A stretch of DNA of 64,000 nt from Iodidimonas muriae (lineage in GTDB: Bacteria; Pseudomonadota; Alphaproteobacteria; Sphingomonadales; Rhodothalassiaceae). The DNA lies in NCBI RefSeq assembly GCF_014647255.1, contig NZ_BMOV01000008.1:95454-159453 (forward strand), given 5' to 3'. The notes under the pieces were generated by a model. The model was not told the origin of the DNA and ran no database searches. It saw only the letters and a list, made by a program, of their open reading frames with translations. The stretch's first letter is position 1; the number at the start of each line of letters is the position of its first letter. Of the stretch, positions 1-6,100 are shown piece after piece. The position numbers were made by a program, and so were the translations under genes.

Positions 1-675
1 CTCGATCACCCGGATCTCAATGTGGCCGTGTCCCTAAGCCGTAATTTTGTCAGCGGGCTGAGCTCTCCTGATGATCAGAATGGCCATGGTACCCATGTGG
101 CCGGCACGATTGCCGCCTTGGATAACGGCATTGGCGTTGTCGGTGTTGCCGCCGGTGCAAAAGTTGTTGCCGTTCGGGTGCTGGACGCCCAGGGCAATGG
201 CTCTTTTGCCGATATTATCGCTGGTGTGGATTATGTGGCGCAGGTGGGCCTTGCTGGCGAAGTGGCGAATATGAGCCTTGGCGGTCCGGCAAATTCCGCG
301 TTGGATAATGCGGTTCGCAATGCGGCAGCCAAGGGCATCTTTTTCTCGCTTGCTGCGGGCAATGAAGCACAGAATGCCAATAATGTGTCACCGGCACGCA
401 CCAATGCCGCCAATGTTTACACGATTTCGGCCCATGATAGTCAGGATCGCTTTGCCAGCTTTTCCAATTTTGGCAATCCGCCGATCGATTGCGCCGATCC
501 GGGGGTGAATATCCAATCCACATGGCTGAATGGTGGCTATAACACCATTTCCGGCACGTCTATGGCGGCTCCCCATGCGGCAGGAATTTTCCTGATCAAT
601 AACGGAACGGCCTTCAATGGTGGGCTTGTGTCTGGCGATCCTGATGGCAATCCCGATCCCATCTGCCATCTCTAA
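1..675 (+). CDS. Subtilisin-like serine protease (S8), 3' part
   Basis: The gene enters from the left edge, so its start, signal peptide and catalytic Asp lie outside the window; the first visible residues (LDHPDLN) are what normally follows the Asp motif. The catalytic His sits in GHGTHVAGT (codon at 85-87) and the nucleophile Ser in GTSMAAPHAAG (codon at 559-561). The Asn of the oxyanion hole fits the AAGNE segment. The family hydrolyses peptide bonds and is usually exported. The protein stops about 35 residues after the Ser motif, so no long C-terminal domain follows the catalytic core. No neighbour suggests a specific substrate. Family assignment is firm; physiological role is unknown. 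Confidence 0.93.
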   Translation, partial: LDHPDLNVAVSLSRNFVSGLSSPDDQNGHGTHVAGTIAALDNGIGVVGVAAGAKVVAVRVLDAQGNGSFADIIAGVDYVAQVGLAGEVANMSLGGPANSALDNAVRNAAAKGIFFSLAAGNEAQNANNVSPARTNAANVYTISAHDSQDRFASFSNFGNPPIDCADPGVNIQSTWLNGGYNTISGTSMAAPHAAGIFLINNGTAFNGGLVSGDPDGNPDPICHL

Positions 676-921
676 GACTTTGCTTGAAACCATAAGGGGC
701 GGTCCATCCTGATCGCCTTTGATGCCGTACTCCGTGCTTCATGCCGGGGTGCGGTTTGCTTAAGTTTGATTTGCGGTCCCTTGCGATTTTTGATGGAAAA
801 GGTGCGTTTATTTATATATTTTTATAATATTATGCCTTTGATCTGCAGATAAATTGCCTTAAAGATCCCAGCCTCATCCTTTGGACGATATGATTTTCTC
901 AAGCTGGAGCGGGTTTCTTTT

Positions 922-1773
922 ATGGATAATGAATTCGTCTTGCTTATGCGTTGTGCGGATCAACCGGGAATTCTGGCGCGGGTGACGGGCTTTTTATATG
1001 ACCGGGAAGGGGATGTGCGCGATGCGGCGCAATTTGGCGATCCGTCTACAGGACTGTTTTTTGTGCGCATTCACTTTCGGTTGCCCGATGGCGCGGAAAG
1101 TTCCGCGGTGCGGCGGGATTTTGAAGCCTTTGCAAAGCCGTTGGGTATTCAATGGGTGATCCGCCGCTGGGAGCGGCGATTGCCGGTGATGATCGCGGTT
1201 TCAAAGGCTGGGCATTGCCTGAACGATCTGCTGCACCGGTGGCGCATTGGTGCCTTGCCTATCAAGGTGATGGGGGTGATCTCGAACCATGAAACCATGC
1301 GGCCTTTGGTGGAATGGCACGATGTTCCATTCCATTATGTGCCGGTGCAGGCGGACACCAAGCGGGAACAAGAAGCCGCCATGCTGGATTTGTTTGAAAG
1401 CAGCGGGGCAGAGCTTATGGTTCTGGCGCGTTATATGCAGATTTTATCCCCCGAGATGTGCACGGCATTGTCGGGGCGGTGCATCAATATTCATCATTCC
1501 TTTTTGCCCAGTTTCAAAGGCGCGCACCCCTATCACCGCGCCCATGAATTGGGGGTGAAATTGATCGGTGCAACGGCGCATTATGTGACCCCAGATCTGG
1601 ATGAAGGCCCGATCATTGAACAAGATGTGCGCCGGGTTTCCCACGCCCATTCACCCCAAGATCTTGTGGCCATTGGGCGGGATACCGAAGCCAGTGTGCT
1701 GGCACGGGCTGTGAAATGGCATGCGGAACGCCGGATCATGCTGAATGGCCGCAAAACGGTGGTGTTTACCTAA
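922..1773 (+). CDS. purU: Formyltetrahydrofolate deformylase
   Basis: PurU hydrolyses 10-formyl-THF to formate and THF, balancing one-carbon pools and supplying formate for purine synthesis. At 283 residues it has the usual length. Residues 1-80 form an ACT domain (MRCADQPGILARVTGF), and the remainder is a formyltransferase-fold domain with INIHHSFLPSFKGAHPY and the downstream PDLDEGPIIEQ segment carrying the catalytic Asp. The ATG at 922 gives an N terminus that begins directly in the ACT domain. It stands alone between a protease gene and a secreted-protein gene, about 3 Mb-scale context being unknown; the pur operon of this window lies elsewhere (41.8-46.5 kb). Confidence 0.95.
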   Translation: MDNEFVLLMRCADQPGILARVTGFLYDREGDVRDAAQFGDPSTGLFFVRIHFRLPDGAESSAVRRDFEAFAKPLGIQWVIRRWERRLPVMIAVSKAGHCLNDLLHRWRIGALPIKVMGVISNHETMRPLVEWHDVPFHYVPVQADTKREQEAAMLDLFESSGAELMVLARYMQILSPEMCTALSGRCINIHHSFLPSFKGAHPYHRAHELGVKLIGATAHYVTPDLDEGPIIEQDVRRVSHAHSPQDLVAIGRDTEASVLARAVKWHAERRIMLNGRKTVVFT

Positions 1774-1836
1774 AAGCAAGTGAAGAACGGCCATGTGACC
1801 CGCTGATGACGACCTAAGGCTTCACGATAATCATAT

Positions 1837-1851
1837 TTAACAATTTATTAA
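1837..1851 (+). promoter_or_regulatory. Candidate CtrA box (TTAA-N7-TTAA)
   Basis: TTAA at 1837-1840 and TTAA at 1848-1851 are separated by exactly seven bases, the Caulobacter CtrA full-site pattern. It ends 44 bp before the ATG at 1896, a typical distance for a box overlapping the -35 region. The host encodes DivK, PleD and SciP in this window, so a CtrA circuit is likely. The motif is AT-rich and could occur by chance. Confidence 0.4.
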
Positions 1852-1895
1852 TGTGTTATATTGCGCGTGGGGCCAGAACAGCTAAGGGTAGTCAT

Positions 1896-2702
1896 ATGTC
1901 GTTACAGGTCAAATATGTCGGTGTTGCTGGCATCGGGGCGCTCTGTTTTGCGATTTTGGCACCAGATGCCGAGGCGCGTTTGATCCGCTCGGGGGGGCTT
2001 TCCACCGGTAGCGCCATTTGCGATTATACTGGCCCCACTTTGGGCCCCTTTGTCGGGCTTTGGGCCTTGGATGAAAATGGCGCACCCACTGGTCGGGCGG
2101 TCAGCTTTTTCAATAATGGCGTGGCCGATGTGCTCAACACCATTCCCACTTTCGAGGACTGCGAAGGGCAATCTTACGAGTTTTTTACCAGCGAAACTTT
2201 GGAGTTTTTCACCATTGTCGATCCGGGCGTGTTCCTTTTTGCGCAAAATCCCGATGTGGACTTTGTCTTTACCTGGACGCTGGGCGGTTTCACCTTTGAA
2301 AGCAAAGACCCAACGCCGACTTTCGCTATGCCAGAGGCGTTGAAAGCGCTGAGCGAAGGCTTTGGCGGTGGCGGAGCTGCGCGCGCCGCCGGTCCTGCGG
2401 CTTTTGGAAATCTTGCCGCTAGCGGGGCACGGGCGGCGGCAAATATCACACTGGACCTTACCGTTCGCCTGAGCATCAATGCCAATGAGAATTTCGGATT
2501 TTTTGATTGCGCCGGCCCATTATTGGACCCTTGCGGCACCGTTGGCGGGAATTTGGGGGCGGGATTGAATTTCGATGGCTTGGCAACTACCAAGGTGCTG
2601 ATCCGTGATGTGCCTTTGGCCCCCACCATATCGTTCTTTTTGCTGGGGATCGGGGCGCTTGGCTTAGGGCTCGGCAGACCAATTTGCGGCAATAGGCGTT
2701 AG
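1896..2702 (+). CDS. Secreted protein with VPLPA/PEP-CTERM-like sorting tail
   Basis: The 268-residue product starts at the ATG at 1896, which has an AAGGG-type ribosome site and leads directly into a signal peptide (residues about 1-27, ending near DAEA). An in-frame ATG at 1851 lies inside a candidate CtrA box and is less likely. The C terminus has VPLAP, then a hydrophobic run (FFLLGIGALGLGLG) and basic residues, the layout of VPLPA/PEP-CTERM sorting signals that exosortase/archaeosortase-type enzymes process. No exosortase is in the window. The body has Cys pairs and beta-like sequence but no family I recognise. Its last 39 bp overlap the end of the opposing TPR gene. Confidence 0.72.
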   Translation: MSLQVKYVGVAGIGALCFAILAPDAEARLIRSGGLSTGSAICDYTGPTLGPFVGLWALDENGAPTGRAVSFFNNGVADVLNTIPTFEDCEGQSYEFFTSETLEFFTIVDPGVFLFAQNPDVDFVFTWTLGGFTFESKDPTPTFAMPEALKALSEGFGGGGAARAAGPAAFGNLAASGARAAANITLDLTVRLSINANENFGFFDCAGPLLDPCGTVGGNLGAGLNFDGLATTKVLIRDVPLAPTISFFLLGIGALGLGLGRPICGNRR

Positions 2703-4805
2703 GCTCTGACGCTGGCTGTCCAGATCCGCGGTGATTTTCCCCATGATGTCTTGATAACCGGATAGATCGCGCAGGCCGAACAATAAGGGATCGCGGGGCG
2801 TCCAATCCTCGCGCCAGCCATGGTCATAGGCGGTGTTCAAGGCGGCGATGGCCTCGTCATTGCGGCCTTCGAGGGCATTGATCCGGGCCGAAAGATAATC
2901 AAGCTCTGCCGAAACCAGACCGTATTTCCGTTCTTCATAAAGCAACTCTGTGCAGTGTTGAAGGCGGCTTTGGGCTTCATCTTGCGCCCCCCGCACTTGA
3001 TAAATATAGGCAGCTTCAATGGCCGGCGAGCAATAGGGCATGTAAAAGCGCTCTTCTTCAGGCAATGCGCTGTCGGCTGCCAGCAAGAAGTCTGCGGCTT
3101 GTTCTTGTGCGCCATAAAGCAACGTATACCAGCCTGCTTCCAGCGCTACATAGCTATCATCGGGATTGGCCTCGACAGCAAAATCGAGCGCGGCCAAGGC
3201 TTCTTTGAACTGATCACGGGCGAGCATCAAATTGATGCTGAAATCCTGCGATGCGTAAAGCCCGGCCATATCGGGCATCCCCAATGCCAGCAATGTTGCC
3301 GTGAGGCTTTCGCGATATTGAGTGCTTTCGGGGGAGGCAGCCAAAGCCTGTTTCCAGAATTGTGCACTTTCGGCCAGATTGCCTTCACGCCGCGCAATAT
3401 CGGCCAAACCGCGAAGGCCAAGGGGCGAGCCGGGAGACAGTTCCAAAAGGGCGTTGAAATGCTTGCGGGCTTCTTGCGGATGGCCGCGCAGGCCTTTTTG
3501 GAAGCCGATATTATACAGAACCACCGGCGACAGGGGATCAAGGCTGAAGGCGGTTTCCAGACTGTCCATCGCCTCTTTGTGGCGGGATTGACGGGCCAAT
3601 AATAAGGACTGCCATAAATAGGCATCGGCATAGCTGGGGTTAAGGGCAATGGCTTTGGCATAAGCCTCCAGCGCCGCCGGGGCATTGCCTTCCATATCCT
3701 CGATCCGGCCCAAAACCGCATGGGCTTCTGCCATATTGGGATCGCGCATCAGGGTTTTTTCCACATTATTGCGGGCAATGGTGGCGGCAATGGCAGGGTC
3801 CAGCGTGCCAAAATTCTCTGATCCTTCCCCAAGCAGTAAAATGGTTGCGGCAAGCCCGGTATAGGCAGCGGCATTTTCCCCGTCAGCCGAGATGGCCTGA
3901 TCGAAAAAAGTACGGGCTTCACGTAGGCTATCCACCGTGCGCTTGCGCATGGCGGCGCGCCCCCGCAAATAAAGATCATAGGAATCGCCAGCCACCGGCT
4001 TTCCCAGCAAATCATTGTCGTCGTCCAAAAAGCGATCGAGCATGATGCCAAGAATGGTGCGGGCAATTTGTTCTTCTACCGTCATCACATCGGTCAGGGT
4101 GCGGCTGAAGGCATCGGTCCAGATGGTCAGGCCATCGGCGGCATTGACCAAGGCGGCCGTTACCCGCAAACGATCGCCAGAGGAGCGCACGCTGCCTTGC
4201 AAAATGGCTGCCACGCCCAATTGTTTGCCAATGGCGCGGTTATCTGCGCCAGATATGGCAGCACGGAAGGCCGATTGGGGGGCAGCGATACGAATACCGC
4301 CAAGCTTTCCCAAAGCAACGGTGACCTCTTCGGCAATGCCTTGTGCCAGATAGCCAAGATCCTGCGCCGGACTCAGATCATCAAAGGGCAACACGGCGAT
4401 AGATTTATCTTCGGGAAGGGCCGCCATACGCGCTGTGTCATTGCGATTTTGGCCATCGATCATCAGGCCGACCGCGATATAGCTGGCGGCAAGAGCCAGC
4501 GTTACGGTTGCGCCAAATCCCAACCAGCGGGCCATGCCCAGCTTATGCACGGGGTGGCTTTCATCAACCTTGGGTGTCCGGATCAATCCTTGCGGCGTGA
4601 TGTCGAAAAACCATGCCACATAAAGCACTATCGGAAAACCGGCGATGGACAAGATCACCACAAGGGACGAAACCCAATGGGGCATGGCCAAAGCCGGGCC
4701 GATGGTCGCTGTGATCTGAATCACCAGCCATGCAATGACTGCATAAGGTGCCATCAGGCGCAGAACACGGCGTCGCCTGATTTCGGATAACAAGCGAGCG
4801 GCCAT
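2664..4805 (-). CDS. Membrane-anchored TolB-like/TPR protein
   Basis: This 713-residue protein has two hydrophobic segments near residues 18-65 and one near 92-113, followed by a TolB amino-terminal-like domain (about 133-245, beginning KSIAVLPFDDLSP and containing YLAQGIAEEVTVALG) and then a long array of tetratricopeptide repeats to the C terminus. The same module order follows a DNA-binding or adenylate cyclase domain in CadC-like and cyclase proteins; here no such N-terminal output domain exists. It probably serves as a scaffold or sensor at the inner membrane. It converges with the upstream secreted-protein gene, overlapping it tail to tail by 39 bp. Function cannot be named further. Confidence 0.85.
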   Translation of the reverse strand: MAARLLSEIRRRRVLRLMAPYAVIAWLVIQITATIGPALAMPHWVSSLVVILSIAGFPIVLYVAWFFDITPQGLIRTPKVDESHPVHKLGMARWLGFGATVTLALAASYIAVGLMIDGQNRNDTARMAALPEDKSIAVLPFDDLSPAQDLGYLAQGIAEEVTVALGKLGGIRIAAPQSAFRAAISGADNRAIGKQLGVAAILQGSVRSSGDRLRVTAALVNAADGLTIWTDAFSRTLTDVMTVEEQIARTILGIMLDRFLDDDNDLLGKPVAGDSYDLYLRGRAAMRKRTVDSLREARTFFDQAISADGENAAAYTGLAATILLLGEGSENFGTLDPAIAATIARNNVEKTLMRDPNMAEAHAVLGRIEDMEGNAPAALEAYAKAIALNPSYADAYLWQSLLLARQSRHKEAMDSLETAFSLDPLSPVVLYNIGFQKGLRGHPQEARKHFNALLELSPGSPLGLRGLADIARREGNLAESAQFWKQALAASPESTQYRESLTATLLALGMPDMAGLYASQDFSINLMLARDQFKEALAALDFAVEANPDDSYVALEAGWYTLLYGAQEQAADFLLAADSALPEEERFYMPYCSPAIEAAYIYQVRGAQDEAQSRLQHCTELLYEERKYGLVSAELDYLSARINALEGRNDEAIAALNTAYDHGWREDWTPRDPLLFGLRDLSGYQDIMGKITADLDSQRQSLTPIAANWSAEP

Positions 4806-5125
4806 TCTTATTTCCCCTAAATTTGATGTGAAATAATAGAGGGATCAAAGCCATAAAGCAATGGGAGCCTATGGCTATTCTGCGCCTCTTGTTCGGGCTG
4901 TGTTTCAACGCACCAGCAGCCGCGCCCGGCTTTTTATGATGAAGGCTTGTTCCATATGGGGGGCGCAAGCCTTTCCCGCCGCGGCCCTTTCCAGCGCTTG
5001 CGGGGCATAAAGTGCTACGCTCATGAATTTCATCAAAGCGGTCGGAGAGGGGGAAGGCATGTGTTCGCGCCCTTTCCCCTCCTTTTTGTGGCCTTCAAAG
5101 GTCGGGTTTATGACCAGTTTGATCT
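4806..5125. other. Intergenic region without a supported gene
   Basis: About 320 bp separate the start of the TolB/TPR gene from the end of the small lipoprotein gene, both on the minus strand. Short open frames occur (for example 4905-5156 minus) but none has a ribosome site, a recognisable product or a conserved-looking sequence. The promoter of the TPR gene should lie in the left part. Confidence 0.5.
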
Positions 5126-5467
5126 TTACTCCTTGGAGCGCGCAGCTTGCATGCATTTGCTGGCGATTTTTTCCGTTTTTTCAAGTGCATCCAACAGCTT
5201 GGGATTGCCAAAGGCCCCCATGGCCATCACGCTGCGGGCTGCTTCGTCCTTTTCTTTCACTATGGATTCATGGAATTTCACCAGTTCGGAAAATGAGTCC
5301 TCGTCGAGTTCGGCGTGCAGTGTATCGCTTGCGCAGGTGCAATTGGCTTTACTATAGCCACCGGCAACACAGGCGGCGATGTACCTGTCCTGATTCGAGT
5401 TCCCTTCGCCGCAGGCAGCCAGAGCCATCAGAGCGGAGATGGCCGCCAGTTTCATAATCTGTTTCAT
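5126..5467 (-). CDS. Small Cys-rich lipoprotein, unknown function
   Basis: The start at 5467 is chosen because AAGGAG lies 7 bp upstream and because the 113-residue product then begins with a lipoprotein signal (MKQIMKLAAISALMALAACG; lipidated Cys at residue 19). The frame remains open further upstream but that part overlaps the next gene. The mature part carries a C-x8-9-C-x-C pattern (residues about 33-45) and a later Cys, which could form disulfides in the periplasm, plus an acidic helical stretch. I do not recognise the family. It follows the membrane-protein gene at 5494-5871 by 26 bp and is probably cotranscribed with it, divergent from the large kinase gene. Confidence 0.75.
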   Translation of the reverse strand: MKQIMKLAAISALMALAACGEGNSNQDRYIAACVAGGYSKANCTCASDTLHAELDEDSFSELVKFHESIVKEKDEAARSVMAMGAFGNPKLLDALEKTEKIASKCMQAARSKE

Positions 5468-5493
5468 AACATCGCTCCTTTCCATCATATCGG

Positions 5494-5871
5494 TCAGGCG
5501 TGTGCGGCATTTCTTTTTGAATGTGCAATGAAGGCGACAACCCCAGCCGCAATGAGCAGCGCGGTGAAAATAAAGGTCTGTGGCGCGAAAAGCGGGGGAA
5601 GAATACCTGCGCCCAGCATCAAGCCGCCAGCGAGGGCATAGCGTTCCTTGAGCGACATGAAGACGCCCGCAAGGCCCACGAAAAATCCGGCGATCATAAT
5701 GAAAGAGGCCGTGATCATTTTGTCGAGCGAGCCGCCTTGAGCCGCGAGCTGGGCCTGCGCGGCAAGACGCTCCATTTCGTTGAGCGAGCCGAAATCGGAC
5801 ATCCATTTCATGCCCAGAAAGCCGACGGCCAATGCGCCGAGAACACCGAGAATGATGCTTGCCATTTTCAT
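5494..5871 (-). CDS. Small integral membrane protein, unknown function
   Basis: The 125-residue product begins at an ATG preceded by AGGAG at suitable distance. It has an N-terminal hydrophobic segment (residues 4-22), a polar amphipathic stretch rich in Ala/Gln (30-48), then three further hydrophobic segments (about 52-72, 80-93, 97-115) and a basic C terminus. No enzymatic motif is visible. It heads a two-gene unit with a small lipoprotein and is transcribed away from the winged-helix/kinase gene at 6101, across a 229-bp spacer that holds direct repeats. A shared regulation with that regulator is plausible but inferred from layout only. Confidence 0.7.
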   Translation of the reverse strand: MKMASIILGVLGALAVGFLGMKWMSDFGSLNEMERLAAQAQLAAQGGSLDKMITASFIMIAGFFVGLAGVFMSLKERYALAGGLMLGAGILPPLFAPQTFIFTALLIAAGVVAFIAHSKRNAAHA

Positions 5872-5972
5872 CGTTCCATCTCCTGTCTATTTGCATCCTC
5901 CCGAGGGATTCAGGGGGATTGCCAACCGACAAGGAGCATTGCATCCGCGCAGGCGGAACTCTTCACGCAGAT

Positions 5973-5989
5973 CTAACGAATTCCTAACG
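5973..5989. promoter_or_regulatory. CTAACG direct repeats, 11-bp spacing
   Basis: CTAACG occurs at 5973-5978 and again at 5984-5989, exactly 11 bp apart, in the middle of the divergent spacer between the membrane/lipoprotein pair and the winged-helix kinase. OmpR/PhoB-type winged helices usually bind head-to-tail sites with this spacing, and the neighbouring regulator has such a domain. A looser pair, TGGTTAAT/TGGTTGAT, lies at 6003-6010 and 6015-6022. Binding is inferred. Confidence 0.35.
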
Positions 5990-6100
5990 CTATGGATTCG
6001 CATGGTTAATCAGATGGTTGATATAAACATTCAATCATTGTAAAATTTGTTTCGGTCTTGTTCGGCCCGGGCTTGTGGTCGGGAATACAAGGGGGTGCAG

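Noticed and set aside
4905..5156. 83-residue open frame on the minus strand in the gap before the TPR gene
   Set aside because: No ribosome site, no recognisable sequence, and its start lies inside the lipoprotein gene.
5467..5944. Extended 272-residue reading of the lipoprotein frame
   Set aside because: The upstream part overlaps the membrane-protein gene in another frame and the lipoprotein start has a strong ribosome site and signal peptide.
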